DNA of 22,537 bases, from positions 967 through 23,503 of the forward strand of contig DKII01000105.1 in the NCBI GenBank assembly GCA_002454125.1, written 5' to 3'. Shown piece by piece: positions 1 to 7,793 of this stretch (the stretch's first letter is position 1; every line of letters starts with the position of its first letter). The notes beneath the pieces are model-generated. The model saw only the letters and a list, made by a program, of their open reading frames with translations. It was not told where the DNA came from and did no database searches. The stretch is from Novosphingobium sp. UBA6722. GTDB lineage: Bacteria; Pseudomonadota; Alphaproteobacteria; Sphingomonadales; Sphingomonadaceae. Position numbers and translations under genes: made by a program.

Positions 1-383
1 GAGTCGTTCAGGCCGATCACCGGCGCGCCGACTTTCATCGCCGCGTCCATCACCTTGCAGATCTTCATCGCATGGCGTTCCGAAACGGCCCCGCCGAACA
101 CGGTGAAGTCCTGCGCATAGACATAGACCAGGCGGCCGTTGATCGTGCCGCTGCCGGTGACCACGCCGTCGCCCGGGATGGTCTGTTCGGGCATGCCGAA
201 ATCGACACAGTTGTGCTCGACATACATGTCGACTTCTTCGAACGAGCCTTCATCCAGCAGCACGGTCAGCCGCTCACGCGCGGTCAGCTTGCCCTTGGCG
301 TGCTGCGCATCAATGCGCTTTTGCCCTCCGCCAGCCCGGGCGGCGGCGCGGCGACGTTCCATTTCGGCGATGTTTGCGGACAT
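1..383 (-). CDS. pccB: Propionyl-CoA carboxylase beta subunit, N-terminal part (truncated by window edge)
   Basis: This is the carboxyltransferase subunit of a biotin-dependent acyl-CoA carboxylase, which moves the carboxyl group from biotin to propionyl-CoA to give methylmalonyl-CoA. Only about 127 N-terminal residues are visible; the frame is open to position 1, so the 3' end lies outside. The N-terminus starts MSANIAEMERRR and contains the family landmarks QKRIDAQHAKGKLTARERL (residues ~21-39), then GDGVVTGSGTINGR and YAQDFTVFGG, as expected of the PccB/MmdA carboxyltransferase fold. The ATG at 383 is preceded by GGGGA at a usable distance. The gene is divergent from a PccR-type regulator, the arrangement known for propionyl-CoA carboxylase in Rhodobacter, which supports propionyl-CoA over acetyl-CoA as substrate. 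A methylcrotonyl-CoA carboxylase subunit is less likely. Confidence 0.9.
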   Translation of the reverse strand, partial: MSANIAEMERRRAAARAGGGQKRIDAQHAKGKLTARERLTVLLDEGSFEEVDMYVEHNCVDFGMPEQTIPGDGVVTGSGTINGRLVYVYAQDFTVFGGAVSERHAMKICKVMDAAMKVGAPVIGLND

Positions 384-449
384 GAAATCCCCGTCTCCCA
401 ATTCGAAGCCTGCGGGATGGAACGGCGGGCGGGCAATGTCCAATGTGAA

Positions 450-480
450 TTTGCGAAGTTGCGAAGTGAGACTTTGCAAA
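450..480. promoter_or_regulatory. Candidate PccR/RamB-type operator in the pccB-regulator divergent region
   Basis: The 110-base divergent gap holds three related 8-mers: TTTGCGAA (450-457), GTTGCGAA (458-465, immediately adjacent, so TTGCGAAGT repeats with an 8-base period) and a perfect palindrome TTTGCAAA (473-480). TTTGCAAA-type elements are the binding sites described for PccR and for the related RamB. The palindrome ends 13 bases before the regulator ATG, so binding could control both pccB and the regulator. The site is seen directly; its use is inferred. Confidence 0.6.
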
Positions 481-493
481 CTACGACAGCACC

Positions 494-1894
494 ATGACGC
501 CGCGCCGCCTTTTTGCCGGAACCCGCCTGCGCGCCATCCGCGCCGAGCACCGCCTTAAGCAGGCCGAACTGGCCGCGCGGCTGGCGATCAGCACCTCCTA
601 CCTCTCGCAATTGGAGAACGACGACCGCCCGCTGACCCCGGCGCTGATCGAACGGCTCAGCCGCGCCTTCCCGCTCGATTGGCGCGAGATTGGCGCCGGT
701 GATGCCGAAACACGGCTGGCCGCCCTGCGCGAAGCCAATGCCGATCCGCTGTTCGCTGAGCCGATGGACGCGGCGCAGCTCGCCCGCTTTGCCGAACAGC
801 AGCCGGTGCTGGCCGAGCGTTTCATTGCCCTGCACGAAGCCTATCGCCGGTCCGGCCAGCGACTGCAGATGGTGGACGAGGCACTGGCGGCCGAGGGCAC
901 CAGCGGTCCGCGCCTGCCATGGGAGGAAGTGCGCGACTGGTTCCACCTCGCGGGCAACTATGTCGACAGCCTCGACCGGGCGGCTGAGGCACTGGGCGAA
1001 CGGCTAGGCACCCCCTCCCCCGATACCACCGCGATCGAAGGCTACCTCAAGGGCGCGCTGTCGGTCTCGCTGATCTACTCCGGGCAAGCCGGACTGCGCT
1101 CTTACGACGCGCAAATGGGCCACCTGACGATCGACCCCGGCCAGCCCTCCGAAACCCGCCGCTTCCAGCTTGCTCACCAGCTTGCCGCGCTGGCGCTGAA
1201 GGATGAAATCGCCGCCGTGGTTGAAAGCGCCGAGCTGCGCAGCACTGCCAGCCGCCAGCTCCTCTTCGTCGGCCTGTGCAACTACGCGGCGGGCGCCTTG
1301 CTGATGCCCTATCGCCGCTTCCGCAGCGCCGCGCGCGCGGTGCGGCACGATATCGACCGATTGGCGCAGCAGTTTGGCGTCAGCTTCGAGCAGGCCTGCC
1401 ACCGCCTCTCCACGCTCCAGCGCGAGGATGCGCGCGGGGTGCCATTCTTCTTCTGCCGGGTCGACATGGCCGGCAACATCACCAAGCGCCATTCGGCCAC
1501 CCGGCTGCAATTCGCCCGGTTCGGCGGGGCCTGCCCGCTGTGGATTGTGCACGAGGCCGTGGCGATCCCTGACCGGATCCTGGTCCAGCTGGCCGAGACG
1601 CCTGACGGGGTGCGCTATGTCTCGATGGCCAAGGGGCTGGTAAAACCCTCTGGCTCATACGACCGCGCCCCGCGCCGCTATGCCGTGGCGCTGGGCTGCG
1701 AGGCCGAGCACGCCAGCGAGTTCATCTATGCCGATGGCCTCGACCTGCGCTCGACCAGCGCGGCGGCCCGGATCGGCATCTCCTGCCGCATCTGCCCCCG
1801 CGCCGATTGCGATCAGCGCGCCTTCCCGCCCAGCGACCGGGCGATCAGCGTCGATCCCGACCAGCGCGGCGTGGTGCCGTACCGGGTGGGCTGA
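494..1894 (+). CDS. pccR: Short-chain fatty acyl-CoA regulator, XRE family with IrrE-like and C-terminal DUF2083-type domains (PccR-like)
   Basis: Predicted transcription factor of the ScfR family, which senses short-chain acyl-CoA levels and controls propionyl-CoA or acetate assimilation genes. Residues ~8-65 form an XRE helix-turn-helix (KQAELAARLAISTSYLSQLEN). The middle holds an IrrE/ImmA-like (DUF955) region in which the usual HExxH is degenerate: LAHQLAAL at 226-233 has Gln for Glu and Ala for the second His, so peptidase activity is unlikely. The C-terminal DUF2083-type domain carries a cysteine group C431-x2-C434-x4-C439 followed by QRAFPP, typical of this family and possibly metal-binding. 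Length 466 fits the family. It is divergent from pccB with a TTTGCAAA-type site between them, which argues for a PccR role. There is no clear ribosome site at the ATG; a very short or absent leader is possible. The target and ligand are inferred from family and position. Confidence 0.85.
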   Translation: MTPRRLFAGTRLRAIRAEHRLKQAELAARLAISTSYLSQLENDDRPLTPALIERLSRAFPLDWREIGAGDAETRLAALREANADPLFAEPMDAAQLARFAEQQPVLAERFIALHEAYRRSGQRLQMVDEALAAEGTSGPRLPWEEVRDWFHLAGNYVDSLDRAAEALGERLGTPSPDTTAIEGYLKGALSVSLIYSGQAGLRSYDAQMGHLTIDPGQPSETRRFQLAHQLAALALKDEIAAVVESAELRSTASRQLLFVGLCNYAAGALLMPYRRFRSAARAVRHDIDRLAQQFGVSFEQACHRLSTLQREDARGVPFFFCRVDMAGNITKRHSATRLQFARFGGACPLWIVHEAVAIPDRILVQLAETPDGVRYVSMAKGLVKPSGSYDRAPRRYAVALGCEAEHASEFIYADGLDLRSTSAAARIGISCRICPRADCDQRAFPPSDRAISVDPDQRGVVPYRVG

Positions 1895-1898
1895 CGCC

Positions 1899-2053
1899 AA
1901 ATCCTCCCTGTTTTTGCCGCAGGCACAAATGGGGAGGTGGCCGGAGCGAAGCGGAGGTCGGAGGGGTTTCAGCCTCGCCTCATTACCCCTCCGTCAGCCG
2001 CCTTCGGCGTCTGCCACCTCCCCATTTGCACTTCGTGAAAACAGGGAGGATTT
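1899..2053. repeat. Nested palindromic intergenic element (REP/MITE-like) between convergent genes
   Basis: The gap between two convergent genes is almost wholly an imperfect inverted repeat. The outer 12-mer AAATCCTCCCTG (1899-1910) is repeated exactly in inverse at 2042-2053. A 15-mer CAAATGGGGAGGTGG (1926-1940) is inverted exactly at 2014-2028. An inner GGAGGGGT (1960-1967) pairs with ACCCCTCC (1985-1992). Small side hairpins (for example CCGCCTTCGGCG near 1998-2009) sit on the arms. As RNA it would fold into one long branched hairpin and may act as a terminator for both flanking genes. Elements of this look (GGGGAGGTGG...GGAGGGGT) are, to my knowledge, dispersed in sphingomonad genomes, but copy number cannot be checked here. 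No transposase is encoded. Confidence 0.75.
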
Positions 2054-2060
2054 AGCTGCT

Positions 2061-3077
2061 CTAAACCTTCACGATCCCCAGCCGGATCATGTCGCGTGCG
2101 GTATCAAGGATGCTCTCCTCCGGCGGGCGCGGGTTCCAGCCGAGTTTGGTGCGGGCGTGGCTGATATCGGTATCGCGGACATTGCCGAGCTCGCCCAGAA
2201 CCTGCCGCACTACCGGATCGAAGCGGCCAACCAGCCGCATCAGCCAGTCGGGCAGCTTGCGCTTTGGCACCTTGCGGCCTTGCGGCCCCAGCCCTTCGCG
2301 CAGGATCGCGGCGACTTCAGCCATCATCAGGAACGGGCCGGAGCAGATGAAGCGCTCGTTCGCCATGTCCGGCATGGTCAGACAGCGCACATGCATATCG
2401 GCCACGTCGCGCACGTCGACCACGCCAAAGCCGAAGTTTGGGAGACCTGGCAGCGAGCCTTCGAGCAGCTTCTTGATCGCCTCGAGCGAGGTCGAGAAAT
2501 CGCCCGATTGCAGCGGACCCAGGACCAGCGCCGGGTTCACGGTGACGAATTCCATGTCCCCGCCCTCGGCCGCCACCCATTCGCGCGCGGCGCGCTCGGC
2601 GATGGTCTTGGACTTGACGTAGGCATAGGCATCCGGGCTGTTCGGATCGGTCCAGTCGGATTCCGTGAAGACCGACTTTGAACGGCCGTGGCCATAGGCG
2701 ATCGCTGCCATCGAGCTGGTCATGACAAAGCGCTTCACCCCCGCTGCCTTGGCGGCCTTGAGCGCGCGCAGGGCCCCGTCGCGGGCCGGAATGATCAGCT
2801 CGTCATCGGTCTTGGGGGCATTGCTGGGGAGCGGCGATGCGACGTGCGCGACATGGCTGCAGCCCGCCATCGCCTCGGCCCAGCCGGCGTCGCTCATCAG
2901 GTCAGCCGCGAAGAACTTGAGCTTGCTGTCATCCACCGCCAGGCTGGCGCGCACTGCGCCTTCCTTGGTGAGATCGCGGATCGAGGTGTGGACCGTCCAG
3001 CCCCCCGCGACCAACTGGCGGATAAGGAAGCCAGCGATATAGCCGCTGCCGCCCGAGACGAAGACCGTGCCTGCCAT
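2061..3077 (-). CDS. NAD(P)-dependent epimerase/dehydratase-family oxidoreductase (extended SDR, aldehyde/dihydroflavonol-reductase-like)
   Basis: A 338-residue extended short-chain dehydrogenase. The N-terminal Rossmann motif reads SGGSGYIAG (residues 8-16). The catalytic serine lies in MTSSMAAIAYG (~S121/S122), and the Tyr-x3-Lys pair is Y153 and K157 in YVKSK. The layout (ASPLP after the fourth strand, TSS, YAYVKSK) resembles dihydroflavonol-4-reductase, cinnamoyl-CoA reductase and bacterial aldehyde reductases rather than sugar-nucleotide epimerases. The substrate cannot be named. The ATG at 3077 has AGGGAG about 8 bases upstream. It follows the other SDR gene by 12 bases, so the two are probably co-transcribed, downstream of pgi and gor. 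Both SDRs and gor use nicotinamide cofactors; a shared redox or aldehyde-detoxification role is only a suggestion. Confidence 0.85.
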   Translation of the reverse strand: MAGTVFVSGGSGYIAGFLIRQLVAGGWTVHTSIRDLTKEGAVRASLAVDDSKLKFFAADLMSDAGWAEAMAGCSHVAHVASPLPSNAPKTDDELIIPARDGALRALKAAKAAGVKRFVMTSSMAAIAYGHGRSKSVFTESDWTDPNSPDAYAYVKSKTIAERAAREWVAAEGGDMEFVTVNPALVLGPLQSGDFSTSLEAIKKLLEGSLPGLPNFGFGVVDVRDVADMHVRCLTMPDMANERFICSGPFLMMAEVAAILREGLGPQGRKVPKRKLPDWLMRLVGRFDPVVRQVLGELGNVRDTDISHARTKLGWNPRPPEESILDTARDMIRLGIVKV

Positions 3078-3089
3078 TGCCTTAACTCC

Positions 3090-3812
3090 CTAAAACCGGA
3101 TCATGATCTTGCGCGCCAGCGCGGGTGAGATAGAGTTCACCAGCTGCAACACCTTGACCATGCCGACGTTGGCCTCATCCGCATTGCGCTCCATCGCCGA
3201 GACGATCTGGCGGGCGCATTCATCCGGCGCCATCTTCTTGCTGCCGCGCCCGGCGGTCAGCTTGGTCTCGACCACCGGCGGCAATGCCTCCAGCACATGC
3301 ACACCGGTGTCCTGCAACTGAAAGCGCAGCGCCTGCGAATAGGACCGCAGCGCCGCCTTGGTCGCGCAATAGACCGGCCCGCCTGCGCGCGGGGCAATCG
3401 CGAGGCCCGAGGTTACGTTGACAATCATCGCCTCGGGCCGGGCCTTCAGCACCGGCATCAGCCCGGCGATCAGGTGGATCGGGGCGTTGAGGTTGAGGAA
3501 GATCGTGGCGTCCGACGCCGCGAGGTCTGGCGCAGCTTCGCGGAAGTCATGATCGACCCCCGCCCCGGCATTGTTGACCAGAATGTCGATATGCCGGCCC
3601 TTGACGCCGGCCAGCACGGCATCGACCCCGGCCTGGGTGGAAAGATCGGCCTGGATCACCTCGAAGCCTTCGTCGCGCGTCGCCGCGACACGCTCGGCAT
3701 TGCGGCCCTGCGTTATCACCGTCGCGCCCTTGTCGCGCAGTTGGCGGATCAACTGCGCGCCGATCCCGTCGGTCCCGCCGGTGACCAGAATGGTCTTGCC
3801 CGAAAGCTGCAT
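3090..3812 (-). CDS. Classical short-chain dehydrogenase/reductase (DltE/YciK-like SDR)
   Basis: A 240-residue classical SDR with every core motif: cofactor loop TGGTDGIG (residues 11-18), NNAG (80-83), catalytic Ser135 in VTSGLAIAP, and Tyr148 with Lys152 in YCATK. The start MQLSGKTILVTGGT and the phrase NLNAPIHLIAGLMPVL recall the group of oxidoreductases annotated as DltE (COG3967), whose members are of uncertain substrate. The start at 3812 is preceded by GGGGAG, 7 bases away, which is buried in an 8-bp hairpin (see separate entry), so translation may be gated. It lies 54 bases downstream of gor and 12 bases upstream of the second SDR gene, suggesting a pgi-gor-SDR-SDR transcript. The enzyme class is secure and the substrate unknown. 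Confidence 0.88.
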   Translation of the reverse strand: MQLSGKTILVTGGTDGIGAQLIRQLRDKGATVITQGRNAERVAATRDEGFEVIQADLSTQAGVDAVLAGVKGRHIDILVNNAGAGVDHDFREAAPDLAASDATIFLNLNAPIHLIAGLMPVLKARPEAMIVNVTSGLAIAPRAGGPVYCATKAALRSYSQALRFQLQDTGVHVLEALPPVVETKLTAGRGSKKMAPDECARQIVSAMERNADEANVGMVKVLQLVNSISPALARKIMIRF

Positions 3813-3818
3813 GCGCTA

Positions 3819-3841
3819 TCTCCCCGTGTTTTGCGGGGAGA
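3819..3841 (-). promoter_or_regulatory. Hairpin covering the Shine-Dalgarno sequence of the SDR gene
   Basis: Read on the minus strand, TCTCCCCG pairs with CGGGGAGA across a 7-base loop (CAAAACA), giving an 8-bp GC-rich stem. The 3' arm contains GGGGAG, the only good ribosome site for the ATG at 3812. The stem could hold down translation or mark an RNA-processing or attenuation point between gor and the SDR genes. A U-run after the stem is lacking, so it is not a standard terminator. Confidence 0.55.
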
Positions 3842-3866
3842 CTAGCGGTTAAGTTGCAAAACGCAA

Positions 3867-5213
3867 CTAGCGCATCAACACCAGTTCTTCGGCCATGCTG
3901 GGGTGCAGCGCGACGGTATCGTCGAACTGCGCCTTGGTCAGTCCAGCCTTCACGGCAATGGCTGCGGCTTGCAGAATCTCCGCCGAGTCCGGGCCGATCA
4001 GGTGCAGGCCGACCACGCGGTCAGTCGCGCCATCGACCAGCATCTTGTAAAGCGCACGCTCGGGCCGGTCAGCCAATACGTTTTTCATCGCCCGGAAGTC
4101 GCTGCGATAGACCTTGAGCTCGGGATAGAGCACGCGGGCCTCATCCTCGGTGGGGCCGACACCGGCAATCGGCGGGTTGCTGAACACCGCGGTCGGGATC
4201 GCGCTATAGTCGATCGTGCGCGGGTTGTTGCCAAAGACGGTATCGGCAAAGGCGTGGCCCTCGCGGATCGCGACCGGGGTCAACTGGACCCGGTTGGTCA
4301 CGTCACCCACTGCATAGATCGAAGGCACATTGGTGCGGTTGTACGCATCGACCACAACCGCGCCTTCGCCATCCAGCGCAACACCGGCAGCCTCAAGCCC
4401 CAGCCCCTTGGTATTGGGCACACGGCCAATCGCCCAGAGTACCAGATCGGTCTCGATTGGCCCGGCATCACCGCCATCGACCAGCAGGCTGCCATCAGCC
4501 TGGCGCGTTACCGCGCGGAACGGGAAGTTCAGGCGAACGTCGATGCCCTTGTGGCGGCTGATGTCGAGCAGCTTGCCGACAATCTCCTGATCATAGGACC
4601 GCAGCATCTTGTCGCCACGCGTGGCCAGAGTCACCTCGACGCCGAGTTCGTTGAAGATTCCGGCAAACTCATTAGCGATGTAGCCAGCGCCCGCAATCAC
4701 GGCGCGGCGCGGCAGAGCGGGCAGGTGAAACACCTCGTTCGAGGTTATGCCCAGTTCTGCCCCCGGGATCGGCGGCTGGCCCGGCCAGGCCCCGGTCGCG
4801 ATCAGGATATTGGCGGCGGTGATGGTCCGCCCGCTGGCGAGTTGGACCATGTTCGGCCCGGCCACCATGGCACGTTCGCGGAACACCTCAACCTTCGCAT
4901 TGCCCAGCGTCTGGCCATAGAGCCCTTCCAGCCGGTCAACCTCTGCCGCGACGTTGTCCCGCAGGGTCGGCCAGTCGAACGTTGCGCCACTGGTATCCCA
5001 GCCGAAGCGGCGGGCATCGGCCAGATCTTCGGCAAAGTGACTGCCATAGACCAGCAGCTTCTTGGGCACGCAGCCCCTTATCACGCAGGTCCCGCCAACG
5101 CGGAATTCTTCGGCCACGGCCACCTTCGCCCCGTGTGAAGCCGCAATCCGGCTGGCGCGCACGCCGCCCGACCCTGCGCCGATCACGAACAGGTCGTAGT
5201 CGAATTCTGCCAT
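3867..5213 (-). CDS. gor: Glutathione-disulfide reductase
   Basis: FAD-dependent NADPH:GSSG reductase that keeps cytosolic glutathione reduced. The chosen start is the ATG at 5213 (MAEFDYDLFVIGAG, 448 residues), because AAGGAG lies 6 bases upstream; a second in-frame ATG at 5237 would add eight residues (MAASKEFP) that encode this ribosome site. FAD loop GAGSGG is at residues 12-17; redox disulfide C43-x4-C48 in GGTCVIRGCVPKK; NADPH-binding loop GAGYIA near 184; second FAD segment YAVGDVT; C-terminal LHPSMAEE with catalytic His437 and Glu442. These match glutathione reductase rather than lipoamide dehydrogenase or mercuric reductase. It starts 42 bases downstream of pgi on the same strand. 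pgi shapes flow of glucose-6-phosphate toward NADPH-producing routes, so co-transcription is metabolically sensible. Confidence 0.93.
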   Translation of the reverse strand: MAEFDYDLFVIGAGSGGVRASRIAASHGAKVAVAEEFRVGGTCVIRGCVPKKLLVYGSHFAEDLADARRFGWDTSGATFDWPTLRDNVAAEVDRLEGLYGQTLGNAKVEVFRERAMVAGPNMVQLASGRTITAANILIATGAWPGQPPIPGAELGITSNEVFHLPALPRRAVIAGAGYIANEFAGIFNELGVEVTLATRGDKMLRSYDQEIVGKLLDISRHKGIDVRLNFPFRAVTRQADGSLLVDGGDAGPIETDLVLWAIGRVPNTKGLGLEAAGVALDGEGAVVVDAYNRTNVPSIYAVGDVTNRVQLTPVAIREGHAFADTVFGNNPRTIDYSAIPTAVFSNPPIAGVGPTEDEARVLYPELKVYRSDFRAMKNVLADRPERALYKMLVDGATDRVVGLHLIGPDSAEILQAAAIAVKAGLTKAQFDDTVALHPSMAEELVLMR

Positions 5214-5255
5214 CGGAAACTCCTTGCTGGCAGCCATATGGGATTGAATCGGTGG

Positions 5256-6770
5256 TTAGGCTAGCCCCGCCTCGGCCAGCAGCGCAGTGGTGCTGGCATC
5301 GAACGCCGCGCCTTCCGTGCCGATCGACTTGGCGATGGCCTTGCCCAGCTCCACCCCGAACTGGTCAAAGGCGTTGATCTCCATCAGCACGGCATTGGCG
5401 AAGGTGCGGTGCTCATGAAAGGCGATCAACGCGCCGAGCGTGGCGGCGTTCAGGTCCTCGCACAGGATCGTGGCCGAGGGGCGATTGCCCGGATAGGCCC
5501 GCGCCGGATCGTCCGCAGCCTTGCCCGCCATCAGCGCCGCGCCCTGCGCAAAGCAGTTGGCCAGCAGGCTCTGGTGATGTTCGGGGGCAAGCTCGTCCCC
5601 GGCGGCAATGCTGGCGATGAAGTCTACTGGCACCACGTGGGTGCCCTGGTGGAGCAGTTGGAATACGGCGTGCTGGGCATCGGTCCCCACCCCGCCCCAG
5701 GTGATCGGCGCGGTCGGCCCATCGACCGGGCTGCCATCGGCCTTCACCGCCTTGCCGTTCGATTCCATCTCAAGCTGCTGCAGGTAGCTTGGGAACAGCC
5801 GCAGCCGCTCGTCATAGGCGAAGACCGCGCGGGTCTGGCAGCCGCGCAGACGGGCATAGGTCAGGTCGGCGAAGGCGGCGCGCAAGCACAGGTTGTCCGC
5901 CCCGTCGGTCTCAAGGAAATGCTGGTCGATGGCCGCGGCACCGGCCAGGAATTCGGCGAATTCGTCCCAGCCCAGCGCCAGAGCGATCGGAAAACCGATC
6001 GAGGACCACAGCGAGTAACGCCCGCCCACGCTTTCGCCGAACGGCAGCACGCGGGTTTCATCGACGCCCCATTCGACAGCCTTATCCGGATAGGCCGTCA
6101 GCGCGATGACCCGGCCGTAGGGATCCTCCACCCCGTTCTCACGCAGCCACGCCAGCGCCGACATGGCGTTGGTCATGGTTTCGGTGGTGGTGAAGGTCTT
6201 GGAGGCGACTGCGATCAGGGTGGTGGCCGGATCGCACTTGGCAAAGGCAGCTTCCAGCGCGCAGCCATCGATATTGGCGACGACCTGGACATCGACCACG
6301 GCCCCGCCCCGGGTCAGCGCATCGAGCGCCAGCGCCGGGCCCAGCGCCGAACCGCCGATGCCGATGTGGATCAGGTGGCGCACCTCGCCCAGCGCGCCAC
6401 CGTGGATCGCCGCGACCAGGCCGGCCATCCGGGCATGGAGCGCTGCGGCCTCTTCCACGCTGGTGTCGCGCCCGATCCCGCGCTGGGCGGTATGCTCCAC
6501 CGCGCGGCCCTCGGTGACGTTGATCGGCTCGCCCGCAAACATCGCGCCGCGCGCGCGCTTGAAGCCGACAGCCTCAGCCAGCGCAGTAAAGCCCGCCAGG
6601 TGCGCCGCATCGAGGTGGGTCTTCGACCAGTCAAACCGGATCGCCCCGCCCGGCAGCTCAAGCCGTGACGAAAGCAGATCCAGCCGCGCCGGATCGGCAA
6701 ACAGTTCGGCCAGGCTTGGCCGGGGCAGCCCCGCCAGATGGGTCCAGGCTGCGGCCACTGCATTGCTCAT
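5256..6770 (-). CDS. pgi: Glucose-6-phosphate isomerase
   Basis: Interconverts glucose-6-phosphate and fructose-6-phosphate in the cytoplasm. In sphingomonads sugar breakdown usually runs through Entner-Doudoroff, so Pgi mainly serves gluconeogenesis and recycling (known of the group, not seen here). The 504-residue protein has the phosphate-binding IGIGGSALGP (~136-145), ASKTFTTTETMTN (~189-201), the PGI signature SVGGRYSLWSSIG (~247-259), the catalytic Glu of MESNGK (E336), the His of GTDAQH (H367) and Lys477 in FGVELGK. The ATG at 6770 has AAGGAG 7 bases upstream. It is the first gene of a minus-strand run (pgi, gor, two SDR genes) and is divergent from lepB. Confidence 0.95.
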   Translation of the reverse strand: MSNAVAAAWTHLAGLPRPSLAELFADPARLDLLSSRLELPGGAIRFDWSKTHLDAAHLAGFTALAEAVGFKRARGAMFAGEPINVTEGRAVEHTAQRGIGRDTSVEEAAALHARMAGLVAAIHGGALGEVRHLIHIGIGGSALGPALALDALTRGGAVVDVQVVANIDGCALEAAFAKCDPATTLIAVASKTFTTTETMTNAMSALAWLRENGVEDPYGRVIALTAYPDKAVEWGVDETRVLPFGESVGGRYSLWSSIGFPIALALGWDEFAEFLAGAAAIDQHFLETDGADNLCLRAAFADLTYARLRGCQTRAVFAYDERLRLFPSYLQQLEMESNGKAVKADGSPVDGPTAPITWGGVGTDAQHAVFQLLHQGTHVVPVDFIASIAAGDELAPEHHQSLLANCFAQGAALMAGKAADDPARAYPGNRPSATILCEDLNAATLGALIAFHEHRTFANAVLMEINAFDQFGVELGKAIAKSIGTEGAAFDASTTALLAEAGLA

Positions 6771-6931
6771 CGTCTTGCTCCTTCAGCTCGGCGCCCTAAT
6801 GCCCGCCCGCGCCGATCAGGGGAAGAGCGGTAAAATCGTATGCGGGCCAGCACCTTGCCCGCCCGCCGCCCGCCCCGCGCAATCAACCAAGCCCCTTGAC
6901 GCGCGCGGCGCGCCCTCCGATGGACTAGGGG
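6771..6931. promoter_or_regulatory. Divergent promoter region, pgi / lepB
   Basis: This 161-base GC-rich gap must hold promoters for both directions. On the plus strand TTGACG (6896-6901) resembles a -35 box; a matching -10 would fall at about 6919-6926, within 7-12 bases of the lepB ATG, which would give a nearly leaderless message. The -10 sequence there (GATGGA/TGGACT) is poor, so this is weak. No clear pgi promoter was recognised on the minus strand. Confidence 0.3.
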
Positions 6932-7789
6932 ATGAACGAACCGGTCGCCATTCCAGAATCCGAGCCCGTGCCGGAAGCCGCTGAAGCGGAACGGGAAACT
7001 GCTCCGGCGCGCAAGGAAGACAGCTTCCTGGTCTTCCTGCTCAAGCTGGTGGTGCTGGTCACGCTGTTCCGCAGCTTCGTCTTCTCGCCGTTCAACATCC
7101 CCAGCGAATCGATGCTGCCGCGGCTGGTGAACGGCGATTACCTGCTGGCTGCCAAGTGGCCCTATGGCTACTCGCGCCATTCGCTGCCCTTCAGCCTGCC
7201 GATCCTGCCCGAAACACGCGTTCTGGCCGCCCCGCCCGAGCGCGGCGACGTGGTGATCTTCAAGCAGCCGCCGCTGAAGGAGCTGGACTATATCAAGCGC
7301 GTGATCGGCCTGCCCGGCGATCTGGTGCAGATGGTCGATGGCCAGCTTTACCTCAACGGCGTGCCGGTGCCCAAGCAGCGGATCGCCGATTTCGAGATCC
7401 CGATTTCCCCCAACACCCAGTGCTATTCGCTGCAGTTCATCGCCCGGAACAATGCCGGCACCGATGTTTGCCGCTATCCGCGCTATCGCGAGACGCTGCC
7501 CGGCGGGCGTTACTACGAAGTGCTCGACCTGGGCCCGCGCCAGATGGACAACACCGAACCGGTCATGGTCCCCGAAGGCCACTTGTTCCTGATGGGTGAC
7601 AATCGCGACAACTCCGAAGACAGCCGCTTCCCGGCTGAACCTGGCCGCGGGATCGGGCTGGTGCCGATGGACAACCTGGTCGGCCGCGCGACGGTCGTGA
7701 TGTGGTCTACCGACGGCAGCGTCGAATGGTTCAAGCCCTGGACCTGGTTCAGCGCTGCCCGGTGGGGCCGGCTGGGCGGGACCTTTTGA
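6932..7789 (+). CDS. lepB: Signal peptidase I (leader peptidase)
   Basis: Membrane-bound serine/lysine peptidase that cleaves signal peptides of exported proteins on the periplasmic face. Length 285. After a cytosolic acidic segment rich in Glu, Pro and Ala (residues 1-30), one transmembrane helix covers ~31-51. Box B reads NIPSESMLP with nucleophile S60; box D reads DYIKRVIGLPGD with general base K122; box E reads MGDNRDNSEDSR near residue 225. About 30 residues between boxes B and D (KWPYGYSRHSLPF) are typical of alphaproteobacterial enzymes. The ATG at 6932 is directly preceded by AGGGG. The gene is followed after 4 bases by rnc, so lepB-rnc form a tightly packed operon, as in many bacteria. 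Confidence 0.95.
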   Translation: MNEPVAIPESEPVPEAAEAERETAPARKEDSFLVFLLKLVVLVTLFRSFVFSPFNIPSESMLPRLVNGDYLLAAKWPYGYSRHSLPFSLPILPETRVLAAPPERGDVVIFKQPPLKELDYIKRVIGLPGDLVQMVDGQLYLNGVPVPKQRIADFEIPISPNTQCYSLQFIARNNAGTDVCRYPRYRETLPGGRYYEVLDLGPRQMDNTEPVMVPEGHLFLMGDNRDNSEDSRFPAEPGRGIGLVPMDNLVGRATVVMWSTDGSVEWFKPWTWFSAARWGRLGGTF

Positions 7790-7793
7790 GCCG

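Noticed and set aside
3852..3868. AGTTGC/GCAACT hairpin as a gor terminator
   Set aside because: The 6-bp stem overlaps the gor stop and is followed by TTAACC rather than a U-run. Downstream genes are close and probably co-transcribed.
5409..6668. Large plus-strand open frame opposite pgi
   Set aside because: Shadow of pgi with no recognisable domain; pgi itself is fully supported by motifs.
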